Origin: Iris pallida | Lineage: Eukaryota > Streptophyta > Magnoliopsida > Asparagales > Iridaceae | DNA: 64,000 nucleotides | Direction: 5' to 3' | Assembly: GCA_029216955.1 (NCBI GenBank) | Contig: JANAVB010009599.1 | Span: 4,566,572-4,630,571 of the forward strand | Program-made: the position numbers and the translations under genes | The notes under the pieces: model-generated | Seen by the model: the letters and a program-made list of their open reading frames with translations, nothing else | The model's database searches: none | What the model was told of the DNA's origin: nothing | Part shown: one piece after another, positions 43,214-57,598 of the stretch | Position numbering within the stretch: the stretch's first letter is position 1 | Layout: each line of letters starts with the position of its first letter

Positions 43214-44083
43214 GTAACTCGCGTAAATCAGAAGAATTGGAAGGTAATATTTTCTTTTTTACATTTGGGACAGAGAAATATTTAGTCCCTTTTGTAAAAA
43301 GAAGGTTACTAGCTTCATTGGCAGAATAAAGTTGTGCATTTTTATGCGCCGGGAGTTGTGTGCGTAAATCCTGAGTTGGGTTTTGTGCACATAGAACCCC
43401 CTCAGCATTGCGCGTAATCTTAAGATTTGGTACTTTGTGTAAAACAACATTAGAGGATTGTTGGCAAAAAACAGATGTTTTGCTAAAATTTTTGTTCTTC
43501 TTGGATAAACCAAAGGAAGTGTCCGCCATAGTAGCAACAAAAGACTTGTTTTTACGCTGTACGCGTGTAGGCAAGTTCAATTTAGATGCAAAAGCACCAT
43601 TGTGAACATTATCTACCAGGTCACCGATAGAAGATTTGCCTTTACGCGTATAGCACAAAACAGGAATATCTGCCACGTCACAGACGGGAGATTTGCCCTT
43701 ATGCATAGAGCGCAAGAATTGAGTGTCTACCACGTCACAGACGGAAGACTAAACTTTACGCAAAGGGCACAACACTGAAGTAGGAACTGCCTCGTCACAG
43801 ACGGGAGCCTCAACGACAGGAGTGGGAAGAATTCCCTTGCCTTCAGAGACAATAGAGAGATCAGAGGGTGCTTTGGACTTAGGAATCCAAACTTTGCGCA
43901 CCTTTCGTGATTTTTGCACGTTGGAGCAGCGAGCACTACCCCCAGTTCGAAGTATTTCTTCATAAGCAGTCTGGTCGAACTGAACAACCAAAGTCTTCCT
44001 CGTCGATCCAATCGACACATCTTCGTATTGAGCAATTGCCTTCTCGTCAGAGAAGAAAGTCGTCCCCAGCAGAGTCGCCATTT
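43191..44083 (-). pseudogene. Gag N-terminal leader polypeptide of Tat-1
   Basis: The frame opens at ATG 44081-44083 (minus strand), which is the ATGG of the primer-binding site itself, and reads MATLLGTTFFSDEKAIAQYE. A TAG at about 43750 interrupts it and the same frame family continues to 43191. The middle part consists of loosely repeated segments of the GKSPVCDVAD type, and its DNA carries further TACGC/GCGTA motifs. Not similar to any domain I know. Confidence 0.55.
44063..44080 (-). other. tRNA primer-binding site of Tat-1
   Basis: Minus strand TGGCGACTCTGCTGGGGA, 3 nt inside the 5' LTR. The complement ends in CCA like a tRNA 3' end. From memory this is the tRNA-Arg-type primer site seen in Ogre/Tat elements. 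Confidence 0.75.
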
Positions 44084-45142
44084 TGTTTCACTTAACAAAA
44101 TGCCTTTAAGGATTTTAAAAGAAAAACTAGAGAAAATGTAAAGAAGCACAGGTAGATTCTGGAGAGTATTGCTATGGAAGTCTGATCTGAGAGTGATCAC
44201 TTTGTTCCTTGGACCACACGATGATGATGAAGAAAACTACTTGGAGATGAACAACTGGAAGGACTAAGTCACCAGAAAGGTATCGACACAATTGGCACTG
44301 ATGGCACAGTCAAATGCTTTCCTGCTTTGCTTCACTTTGTTTTTAAGAAAAAGTTGAAGAGAAATACTCTAGAAAATCACCTTGCTCTGAAAGTCTCTAA
44401 TCTCCAAAATCTTGTCCTTTCTTCTTTAAAAAAGAGGTCTTTATATAGGCCTGTCTCCTGTGCGTAAAAACACCAATATTGGGTCTCTACGCAGGCTGTT
44501 AGGATAACTATCACCCACGTACAGAAATTGGCCTCTACGCATGTTGACACATGTCCCATAATCCAATAAAATAAGGAGAGCACGTACACACGTTTTTCGT
44601 GAAGTGTGGCATGAAGGCTACGTCAGAAAACCACGTTCCCATATAATTAGGACAAACTGTGCGTAAAAGAGGTTGTTTAAACATGTCTGAGCGTAAAATA
44701 GCTCAAAATAAGCTTCCTGCGTAAAGTGGCTAAAAATAGCCTTGAGCGTAAAGGCTCAAATAAACTCTACGCGCAAAAAGAGTAGCTGAGATAGCCTTGA
44801 GCGTAAAAAGCTCAAATAACTCTTATGTGTAAAGAGGAAGCTGTTCCTCAAGCGTAAAACAGCTCATTGGCACGCTAAACAACAAACTCTTTGGCTTCTG
44901 TCCAATTATTTTGTCAGAAAATCAATCTGTCAGAACAGTATCTTCGTGCATTTAATGCAGCATGGACAGCTCATTCTTCGCGTAGAAAGTGAAACTGTTC
45001 TCCGCGTAAAGTCTGAATTTAAGGCTTGCGTAGAATTTTGAGTTTGATTTAGTTTGACCTTTGCGTAAAGTCTAATCTGGAACAATCTTTGCGTAAATAT
45101 CTCAACTTCCTTGACTTGGTCTTCGAAATTTATTTACGCTTC
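44084..45142 (-). mobile_element. Tat-1 5' LTR
   Basis: Counterpart of 28490-29550 with the same TATA box (44440-44447) and the same GCGTAAA cluster (about 44460-45110). The outer four bases (TGTA on the minus strand) are missing, and the LTR meets viral sequence at a shared TTC. Confidence 0.92.
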
Positions 45143-46133
45143 AGCTTCGACAACCATAGTGTCGTTGATACCTTGGCCTTCTTCTAAGGCACGAACATGG
45201 ATATGATCCATTTTGTTATCGGGAGAGTCAGAATCAGAACTCTCTGCATATTTCCATTTAAAGAAGTCTATTGCTTTCGCATGTTTTTCATAATAGTCAT
45301 AGATTTGATTACTTTCTAATTCAGCAGAAAGTTCTTGTTGTTGCAACCTTAAAAATTTTTTATAGAAATTTTTGTCAATTTCTTCTGTAGGAATAGTATT
45401 GGTTTCTTTAGAAGAAAATTTCATCACGTTGATGCTGTTTGCCCAACGTCTATGGGTTTATATAACCGGGGCAATTTTTGCGTTGATAGCTGGTCTAGCC
45501 ATTTTGCTAGACACACTTTCCTCAATGATAGGAAGTTTTCCAAAGCTTTTGAGTTCTTTTCTGATGTGGGTAATCTCTCGTCCGACATCAGTGAGTTCAC
45601 GAAAAGTATTGTGTATATTGTTATTCATGGTCACCAAAGTGTCCACGATATAGTTGTAAATCCCATTTCAGGGTTTTCATGAGAAGGGAGATGAACCAGA
45701 TGTTGAAAATCCTTTCAAGTCAAAGGGACAATTGTGGATGTCCGCAGAGACACGATAGTCGGCTTTCGTCAGAATATTTTCTCCCATGGCAAGGAGGTTG
45801 TTCTTGAGTATAGGAGCTATGGTGGGCTCAAGTATTTTCTAACAAAAATATTCTCAGATTTCTGTGGCTGCTCGCTTTGACCCTTAATTCTGCGGCTAGC
45901 CATAGTTCCCCTACGTTCTTTGATAACACATATCAAGGAACTGTCGTGGCTTTCTGGCAGGGTTTGGCCTCGAACATACGACTACAAACCTAAACTGCCG
46001 CTTCACAAAATTAGAGCACAACAATGGTTCGTTTTCCTCCCCATGCGTAAGAGCTTGTACACAAATCTCAGCAGTATTTTTGTTAGAATAACATGACTAC
46101 CAATCTTAGAACCATAATTAAAGAAGTAAACAC
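45143..46133 (-). pseudogene. Pararetroviral leader and pre-capsid region (V5)
   Basis: Third copy of the viral 5' region, homologous to 7256-8210 of V2. The leader runs from about 46133 to 45840, then the pre-capsid frame (45646-45458 and 45427-45143) with heptad-rich TFRELTDVGREITHIRK and the acidic tract. It is cut by the Tat-1 insertion and continues for about 40 bp at 28489-28450. The leader has an extra deletion and no primer-binding site. Its right end at about 46133 is the right border of the viral insertion in the Tekay-B LTR. Confidence 0.75.
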
Positions 46134-46134
46134 A

Positions 46135-48180
46135 GGTTTTGCTCACGCACGCAGCGCAACTTGCACGCCGTATTATCGCGCAACAGGTGCCGTGAGTCGC
46201 GCTGCCGTGCAACATGTGCCGTGCTTACGCAACGTGTACCGTGCTTACGCAACTCGCGCACCGAGCGCCGCACTGCCGTGCAACGTGGGCATTTTTTTCG
46301 CACGTGCCGTACAACTTGCGCACCGTTGGCGATTTTCTGCCGCGCAACGTGTGCCGTGCTTGCGCGCAACATGCGCCGTGGGCGGTTTTGCTCGCATACC
46401 AGTGCACAACTCACTCAAATTGACTGTTTTTGCCCGTTTGACCTATTTTGTAGCTAAAATCTTGAAAAACTCAAAATATGAAATTTGTAGATCTTTGTTT
46501 TAGCTTTAAGAATCTTCATGTGTCACTTTAATCAGAATTCATATGTGACTTATGGTTTCAGTTACACTTGGGTGCTCTCGATTTTTTTAGCATGTTTTCT
46601 ATACTTGTCCTAAATTCTGACGACCCGACTTAACTACTAGTTGGCATTGAACTAGTGACTTGGACTTGAGCATGATAATTCTGGGCTATGAATCAGAACT
46701 TGACATGAACATGATAATGTGATCTACCTTGACATGATAGTTCTTGATAGTGGCCCGTCGAGGCGCACTCTTGATAAGCAACCTTGACATGAAAATTCTT
46801 GATAGTGGTCCGTTGTGACGTACTCTTGACATGATAAGTAACCTAACATGACATGTAAGCCTTGAATATTGTTGCGACGGCTATCTCAACTCGCTAAGTA
46901 ACTCTTATCTTGACACCGTAGATGATTATGCCTGTACAAGCTACATGTCTCGTCTTATATCATGTCTAGGAAATAGATTCCTGATTACCACGATTAGGGA
47001 TTCATACTGAATCTGACTAGGATAATGACTAGATTGATCAAGTAGCTCATAAAAAGATTTCCCAGTCGTAGGCAATCCTGTTATCTGAGCGCCTTAAGTG
47101 GACTTGTAGCCTGCCGTCGAGTAGGGCGTATTTCCAGCACACTGTCATGTGTTGTACCTCTAAGTCACCTAATCAACTCTCTCAACCCATGTAAGGATAA
47201 CATGGATAGTCTGCAGGGCTTGTGACTGTTGGAACATCTCATTGTATCTTGCTAGTAAATAGGCTTGTGACAACCCTAGTTAGTTAAAGTATCAAGACGT
47301 ACTCATTGCTTGGCCGTGAATTACGAATGGAATCTAGTCTAGTCTTGTCTAGACAGTGCCAGTTATTATTACTCCAGTGCATTACTATTTATGCTTTACT
47401 CTTGTCGATAAATGGTTAGAGTCTAAGCTCTATTCAGGTGAAGGGTTACAACCCCGGTCCTTGTTTGGTTTACGGGTTGTAACTTGGTTACCGAAATAGT
47501 TTTTTAGTTATCTTATTTTTATCCCCCTATTTTCCTAACTCCAGTTTTCTTGTTATTATTTATGTCTTGTTATCTAATATGCTAGTTTATTTCCTAAGTG
47601 AAGCCTCCCTTGTGGCACTTGCTCTTTTGTGTTCTGATCCAGCTGGTTTTGTATGGCCAAATTTTGGAGTAGCACCCGAGGATCTACCTGCCTTCCAGCA
47701 AGATGGTGAACACCAGACGTAATCCTGGCAACGAGTGGGCTTCTTATTTTGCTCTCCCATTTTATTGTAAATTTTTTTGAGGCATTTAGCCGCCAAGCAA
47801 GTGTTAGCTCGTGTTGAAACTTTAATTTCTGTTTGCCTACTGGCCGTTACATGTTTGACAAATCCTAGGGTTGATCATGTATGACTTAAACTCTTGTTAG
47901 TCTTCGTATTTTGTATGACTAGCTTTATGATCATCTGAATATGTAATGTTTGGGATGCCTTACTTTGTATGTCTGATGATCTTACATATTGTAACAATTA
48001 CGTGCTTGTTGAGATTGAGACACTAGGCTTATTCATGACCATAAGAGACTGTTGGCTTGTAGATAAACCCTCATGCATCTAGACAGCCGTGATCGTATAT
48101 CGAAGTGGATTATACTTCAATGTACGTAGCGGGCTGTGTCTGTCCCTCGCTCTCCAGTAATCTGGTTCTGGGGCATGACA
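46135..48180 (+). mobile_element. Tekay-B shared LTR, right portion
   Basis: Continuation of the LTR broken at 3331, ending CTGGGGCATGACA at 48180. The first 300 bp are a CpG-rich array of short units (cgcaac, gccgtgc, gcgcaacatg). The first ~40 bp repeat sequence already present at 3290-3331, so the viral insertion is flanked by an imperfect duplication. The rest aligns with 54040-55789. Confidence 0.85.
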
Positions 48181-48369
48181 CGGTTTAAGTGGTGGCCCGT
48201 ATAGGTCTTGTAAATCAAGATATGTGGGTTTTTTACCAAATAGATGTCTCAATCAGCACTCACCCTTGATGTCTACTCGTGTCTCCTAATCTTTCTGAAA
48301 TCTTGACCATATCACATGCTTATATTCTCGATCTATCTTGATCCTTCCTTATTGTTTCCTATTTTATTT

Positions 48370-49660
48370 CTTTAGTGGCATTATTCCTGGTCCTGCCGAT
48401 CAGCCCGACGGAGCACCTCCAGTGAACCATCAACAACCTGGGGACCAAGCCCAACACTCAGGGGTAGCCTCCAGAGTCATGCCTTCCGTGGGTCAATAGC
48501 CATCGGTTCAGCCAGTCCAGCCTGTAGGGCCTGACAATGGACTCCTGGTAGGGCTCATCCGAGAATTGCTTGCGTCATAAGATCGTCGGGGCGATGCCCT
48601 GCACCAGACAGTACAAGTTGCTATGGGCAGAGTTAGTTATCAAGGGAACAATGCAGCCAACAACTTCAAGCGCTAAACTCTACTTTCTTTAACGGAACTG
48701 AAGATGCTATTGCCACTGATGTATGGCCTTAGGACACAGAGGTTATCCTGGAAGCAGCTAAGATTTCTGAGGATAAGAAGGTGGCCGTTGTGCGCCTGCA
48801 ATTATTGGGCTTAGCCAGCACCTGGTGGGCGATGCTAGCAGTAGGTTTGGCAACGCCTGTCTTATGGGCGGTATTCAGCGACAAGTTCCAGATAAAGTAT
48901 TTTGATATAGTAGCTCGCTATGATCTGCAGACGAGATTCACCAATCTTAAGCAAATGGGAAGGACGATCGATGGCTATACGGCCGAATTTTTAAGACTTA
49001 GTTGGTTTGCTCCTACCTTGGTGGCAACCAAATTGGACCGAGCACAGCGCTTCCAGCAAGGACTCCACCTAGAGATAATTCTAACCATTGATTAGTTTGA
49101 GCACCAGACCTTTGATGCCATTTTGCGAGCGGCGAAAAAGCATAAATATACTTCATAAAGGATTGTAGATCGAGCCGGAGGACAAAAGAGGTCCCATGGA
49201 TAGATGTTCCAGTCATCAACACCAGCCCCGACAGCTAGGGCTTTAATAATTGGATTTCCTAGGAGGGCGACCATAGTTTTGTCGTTTCAACACTCGACAC
49301 CGACGTACCCTCAGCAACAGAAGTAGAAGCAGTCTTTTGCAATTGACTGCACTCATTGTGGGAAGCCAGGACGTAGTTTCAGAGTGTCGTAGAGCACTGG
49401 GATTGTGCTTGGATTATGGGGCACTAGACCACAAGATAGGGGCCTGTCCGAATAGAGCCAGTTCATCAACATCAAACCTAATCAGTCCTTCGGTTAGGGC
49501 ATCGACACCAGTACAGCAGCAGTACCAGCCTCTGCAGCCATTGCCGCCTCAGGCACAAGCCTTCCATCAAAGATCGCAGAAGTATGCTCAAGCTTAGGTA
49601 TAAAACATGCAGAGAGGTTTCCAACAGAGGGACCAGCACCGAGAGGACAAGGTCAGGCTA
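48370..49660 (+). pseudogene. Gag of Tekay-B
   Basis: Decayed equivalent of residues 1-440 of the Tekay-A polyprotein. An open piece at 48781-49095 reads VVRLQLLGLASTWW and [22 protein letters not shown]. Zinc knuckles (ECRRALGLCLDYGALDHKIGAC) at about 49370-49460 and a Gln-rich linker follow. Many stops (for example TAG in place of Gln, TAA in place of Ser/Lys codons). Confidence 0.85.
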
Positions 49661-52600
49661 TGGCTCCGACGGTAAAAAAAGAATTGGCATCAGGTAAGCT
49701 GGTGGCAGGTACCATTCTCGTCAACTCTTTTCCAATATCAGTATTATTTGATTCGGGTGCATCGCATTCATGGTAGAAGAAGAATTAGCATCAGATAAGG
49801 TGGTGGCAGGTGCCATTCTCGTTAACTCTTTTCCAACATCAGTATTATTTGATTCTGGTGCATCAAATTTATTTATGTCTATACGATTTACAACACGGAT
49901 AGGACTGGAGCCCGAGTCATTATCAGTAAGGCTCAATATACTTACTGGTAACGGTCTTGTGGGGGTAGATAGAGTCTATTCCTCGTGTCGAATCATAGTT
50001 AGCGGTCGAGAGTTTTCCGCTAGATTGATAGAATTTTCGATGGTCGACTATGATGTGGTCCTAGGAATGGATTGGTTGAAGGATCAATACGCAAGAATAG
50101 ACTGCCATATTGGCAGGATTATTTTTGGTATTCCAGGCGAACCAGAGTTTTTATTTTCCAGAGGCGAAGTAGAACCTTCTCCACCAGTATTACAGATGGC
50201 AGTAGCAGAAGCTATTTAATTTCCCAGAATAGTAAAAGAGTTCCCTAATGTGTTTCCCGAAGAGCTTTCAGGCATGCCGCAAGAGAGAGAAATAGAGTTC
50301 ACTATTGATTTGATTCCAGAAATGGCACCAGTATCAGAGTGAGTCTACAGAATGGCACTATCAGAGTTGGAGATCCTGTACAAGATGATTGAAGAACTCA
50401 GAACCAAGCGATTCATTCGTGCTAGTGGATCACCTTGGGGAGTCCTGATGCTTCTTGTGAAAAAAAGGATAGTACGTCAAGATTATATGTTGATTATCGT
50501 ACCTTGAATTCTGTAACAAACAAGAACAGATATCCCCTACCAAGGATAGATGATTTATTTGATCAACTCAGTAGGGCAGCAGTATTCTCGAAGATTGACT
50601 TGCGGTCAGGGTACCATCAGATCAAAGTCAGAGAGAAAGACGTCCCGAAGACAACATTCAAATCAAGGTATGGACATTGGGAGTTCCTCGTTATGCCATT
50701 CGGAGCGACCAATGCGCCAGCGGTATTCATTGATCTCATGAATCACATATTCATGCCTTACTTGGATCAGTTCGTGATAGTGTTTATAGACGTCATCTTA
50801 GTCTATAGAAAGAGTGAAGCAGAGCATGAGCAGCATCTCTGAATAGTCCTTCAGATTCTTAGAGAGCACCAGTTGTACGCGAAGTTCAGTAAGTACAAAT
50901 TTTGGCTTGATCACATTTCGTACTTAGGTCACATCATCACTAGAGATGGAGTGGAAGTTGACCTCCAGAAGATAGTGGCTATAGAGACATGACCAGTACC
51001 TAGCACCATCGTAGAAGTTCGAAGTTTCCTAGGATTGGCCGACTATTACCGGTGGCTTGTGTCAGACTTTGCTCGAATTTCAGTACCCTTGACGCAGTTG
51101 ACCCGTAAGGATATGCAGTTTGTCTGGACAACAGAGTGTCAGAGTTCATTCGAGAAGTTAAAGCAAAGATTGATGACGACACCCATTCTCACTCTTCCAG
51201 ATGGGACAAAAGGATTTTCAGTTTATTGTGACGCTTTCGGTAGAGGATTGGGATGCGTCTTTATGCAGTATGGCAAGGTAGTAGCTTATGCGTCATGTCA
51301 GCTACGTAATCATGAGAGGAATTACCCAACCCATGACTTGGAGTTATCAGTGGTGGTTTTTGCACTTAAGCTTTGGATGCATTATTTGTATGATCGGGTA
51401 GAGATTTTCACCGACCACAAAAGTCTTAAGTATATGTTTACCCAGAAGGATCTCAATATGTGTCAGAGAAGATGGCTAAAGTTACTGGTGGATTATGACA
51501 TCAACCTGCAGTATCATTCTGGGAAGGCCAACATAGTTGCAGATGTGTTGAGCAGAAGAGCAGAAGCTTATTTTCTAACGGCACAACCAGAGTTATTAGC
51601 AGATCTTCAGAAGATGGAAATAAAAGTAGCTCTTCCTACCAATGTGACATTGATGGCTAGTATGCAAGTTTAGTCTAGTATAGTCGAAAGAATCAAGATA
51701 GCTCAATCAACAGATTCTAAGCTTCAACGGCTTAGCGCAGAATGTGAAGCGGGACGAAGACCAGAGTTATGCATTCACGAAGACGATACACTCCAACATG
51801 GAAGGCAACTTTATGTACCTAGTGGTGGTATCAGACAAGAGATCATGGCAGAGGTTCACAGTTCACAGTATTTGATTCATCCTGGTGGTACGAAGATGTA
51901 TCGTGATATCCGTCAACATTTTTGGTGGAATGGCATGAAGAGGGAGATAGCCCGGTTTGTCTCTCATTGTTTAGTTTGCCAATAATTTAAGGCTAAACAT
52001 CAAAGACCAGCTGGACTTCTTCAACCATTACCGATCCCAGAATGAAAGTGGGAGCATATCACTATGTATTTTGTAACTGGATTACCTAAATACCTAGCTG
52101 GGAGAGGTACAATATGGGTCATAGTTGACCGACTCAGGAAGGTAGCTCATTTGCTACCTTTCAGAATTGGTCAGTTGACGGATCAGCTTGCAGAGATGTA
52201 CCTCAGGCAGATAGTCATATTACATGGAGTGCCAGTCAGTATAGTGTCCGATAGAGATTTAAGATTTACATCACACTTTTGGCAGAGTCTTCAGAAGAGT
52301 TTGGGGACTCGTCTCAAGTTCAGTTCAGCTTATCATCCACAAATAGATCGTCAGTTGGAGCGCACGATTCAAACTCTCGAAGATATGTTACGATCATGTA
52401 CACTTGACTTTGGTGGTTCGTAGAAAGATCACCTGTACTTAGTAGAGTTCTCTTATAATAATAGTTTCTAGGCCAGTATCCAGATGGCACCATTTAAGGC
52501 ACTGTATGGTAGGAAGTGCATATCACCTTTAGCCTGGAATGATGTAGGCGAGAGGCAGATGCTTGGTCCATAGATGGTTACGCAGACTATCGAGGTGGTC

Positions 52601-53106
52601 AGACAAGTTAGAGATCATCTTCGAGTTGCACAAGATCGTCAGCGCCATTGGGCCAATTCTCATCGGCACCCTCTTGAGTTTTCTATCGATGACCATGTAT
52701 TCCTTAGGATCTCGCCTACCCATGGCGTCATTCGATTCGGCGTGCGGAGAAAGCTTAGTCCTAGGTATATAGGACCGTTTGATATTCTCGAGTGAGTAGG
52801 TGATGTTTTCTATCGTCTCGCTCTTCTACCGTCGTTACGTGAGGTACATAACGTATTCCATGTATCCCAATTACGACGGTACATTCCGAATCCGAGCCAT
52901 ATCCTTGATCATTCAGAATTGGTTGTTGGTACCAACCTTTCGTATAAGGAAAGGCCCGTATCCTTATTGGACCGAAGGGAGAAGATACTCAAGAACAAGA
53001 CTATTAGTTTAGTCCATGTTGCTTGGGGTCATCACTCTTTTGGTGAGTCAACCTGAGAATGTGAGGATGATATCCGATCGCGATACCCCTACCTGTTTGA
53101 TTCATA
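49661..53106 (+). pseudogene. Pol of Tekay-B: protease, RT, RNase H, integrase, chromodomain
   Basis: Decayed pol with all domains in chromovirus order. The protease LFDSGAS is present twice because of a 101-bp tandem duplication (about 49681-49882). RT is in the frame 50435-50842, where the catalytic FLDD has become FIDV. RNase H has [12 protein letters not shown] at about 51226. Integrase has a HSSQYLIHPGG finger, SDRDLRFTS (about 52250) and a changed QLERTIQ. The chromodomain has TGA for Trp near 53051. TAA ends it at 53104-53106. Confidence 0.9.
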
Positions 53107-53272
53107 AGGTATAATGTCTTTCTTATGCCTTATGCTTTTACTTCCTTGCTCGCATGAATGATTGCTTGGTTGACTGCTAGTCATAGATTGCCAGCATTAG
53201 TATAGCTTGTCCCGACACCTCTAGCCTTTTTATTAAATTTTGAGGACAAAATTCTTTTAAGGTGGGTAGAGT

Positions 53273-56104
<2,832 letters not shown>

Positions 56105-56109
<5 letters not shown>

Positions 56110-57010
56110 TGATGCAGAAAAAAAATATATATATATATATAGACATGATGCAGCGCCTCCCCCCTCTTCTTTCCCCTGCCCCCTCTCCTGCAGTCCCCCG
56201 TGGGGGTACGCCTGCCGGCGTTTGTCGAGCCCCCTCCCGTCGATCCCCCTCTGCTCCATCCTCAGCTACCTCCGTCGTTGCCTGCCCTTCTCCGTCGCCC
56301 CCTTTCCTCTGATTTTCCTCTCCCTTTCCTCGCATGGTGCGACTTCCCGGGCCACCGTCCCCCCTCAGCGGTGGCGCCCGACGCTCCTCCCTTGACGTCG
56401 GACCAACTCCTCCTTGTAGGAGTTGGTCCCCCAGCCGCCGCAGCCATGGCAGCTCCCCTGTCTTAGCCGCGCCTGTCGTCGTCCCACCCTCTCCCCCTTC
56501 ATTCGTCTGTCCTCCTCTCCTGCCCCATTCTTCCCACTCTGCCCCGTCACCGTACCCTTCTTCCAGTCCATCCCGCCCTCTCTCTTTCGTTCCCCCAAAT
56601 TTCTGTTTTAATTTCAAAATATTTATGTTTTCGCCCTTGTGACCCCCATCCTCTCAGGATGCAGCCTTGCGTTGCGCTCGGCCATGTGCCCCCCTCGGGA
56701 GCATGGGCCCTCTCTCTGGCACTTTCTTATGCGCCGCCCTCCATGGGTCCCCTTCTTTGTCCCCTTATGCGCCTTCCTCTAAGCGCCCCTATCACTTTCT
56801 CCTCCCGAGCCCCTCACCCTCCGTGCAGGCTCCCCCTATGCGCCTGATACTTCTTTCCTCTTTCGGAGCTCCCCCCTATGCGCCCTCTGTTATGCCCCCC
56901 ATGCGCCTCCTGAGCTCCTCCAGTGTCACCCGCTAAGCGCCCCCCTCTTCGCCCCTCCATCTCGTGCATAGCCCCACCCCCTGCGCCTCCTATGAGCCTT
57001 CACCCCTTCT
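56105..57010. other. C-rich tract, no certain gene
   Basis: Strongly pyrimidine-biased, C-rich sequence with many overlapping Pro/Ser/Leu frames on both strands, none with a recognisable domain. It may be the 5' region of the LINE that follows, since plant LINEs often have such leaders, or host DNA. Repeated atgcgcc units occur from about 56730. Confidence 0.4.
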
Positions 57011-57598
57011 ATGCGCCCTCACCCCCCTTGCGTCTCCCATGCTCCTTCACCTACTCCTCCTCCTCCTGTGCCTCCAGATCGCCCTGCTCCCCTAGCATTC
57101 GCTGCACCCTCTTTAGCAGCCTCCCTTAGCTGGCCTCCTCCAGGGGAGCTCTCTTCCCACTCTCAAAGGATCCCCCAAGTGGGCCACACCTCGTTCAGTG
57201 ACATGGTCCGTGCGGACCGAATTTCCCAGAAGACTCCAATCCTTTCAGATGTCCCCCTCCCCGAGATCGTCTTCCCCATCCCAGCTGACGGGCAAGCATT
57301 ATCTATACTGTTCTCCCCCTCAGACCTAGCGTCTCTTTACGAGCAGTTCTCGTCCACCTTTGTGTTACGGTTCCCCTCGGGTTGCCCCAAGCTAGTACGA
57401 GTCCAGAAGGAAATCGCCAAATGGAGCCTAACATCTGACTATAGAGTAGCTCCTCTAGACCCCAAAAACATCCTTCTTCACCTATCCTCGTCGACAGACC
57501 AGAAGATAGTCCAGACCCGAGACTCTTACAAAATAGACTCAAAAGTTATGTCAGTTGTTAGATGGTCATAGGAACATAATCCTAAAGAGGACTCTGTT
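57011..57598 (+). pseudogene. LINE ORF1 fragment with DUF4283-like domain
   Basis: Open frame from ATG 57011: a Pro-rich start, then VRADRISQKTPILSDV and a segment (FPSGCPKLVRVQKEIAKWSL ... PLDPKNILLHLSSSTDQ ... SKVMSVVRWS) in the style of DUF4283 of plant L1-type LINE ORF1 proteins (usually GRPSLEDIRKFFASW...LLDYRHVLIK...MRVFRWT). A TAG follows RWS and the reading EHNPKEDSV continues to about 57598, where the Tat-2 LTR cuts it. Such proteins bind RNA and support LINE retrotransposition. Called from pattern only. Confidence 0.55.

Larger units (their letters stand above)
28490..45142 (-). mobile_element. Tat-1: Tat/Ogre-type Ty3 element with antisense extra gene
   Basis: 16.65-kb element on the minus strand: 5' LTR (45142-44084), tRNA primer site, long gag region, protease, RT, double RNase H region, integrase, tandem repeats, an antisense three-exon gene, polypurine tract and 3' LTR (29550-28490). 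LTRs are about 1.06 kb and similar. All gag-pol domains carry stops or frameshifts, so it is dead but recent enough for every part to be recognised. It interrupts V5. The left border keeps TG at the LTR end, and the right border has lost the last 4 nt together with viral bases. Confidence 0.9.

Noticed and set aside
44063..44080. tRNA-like 3' end (also at the viral primer sites 8321-8340 and 12881-12900)
   Set aside because: Only the complement of tRNA 3' ends is present, with no cloverleaf. These are primer-binding sites, not tRNA genes.
46093..46503. Cys/Arg-rich overlapping frames
   Set aside because: Products of the CpG-rich unit array in the Tekay-B LTR; no domain.
56140..57000. Several Pro/Ser-rich frames on both strands
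   Set aside because: They overlap each other, have no domain and follow the C-rich composition.
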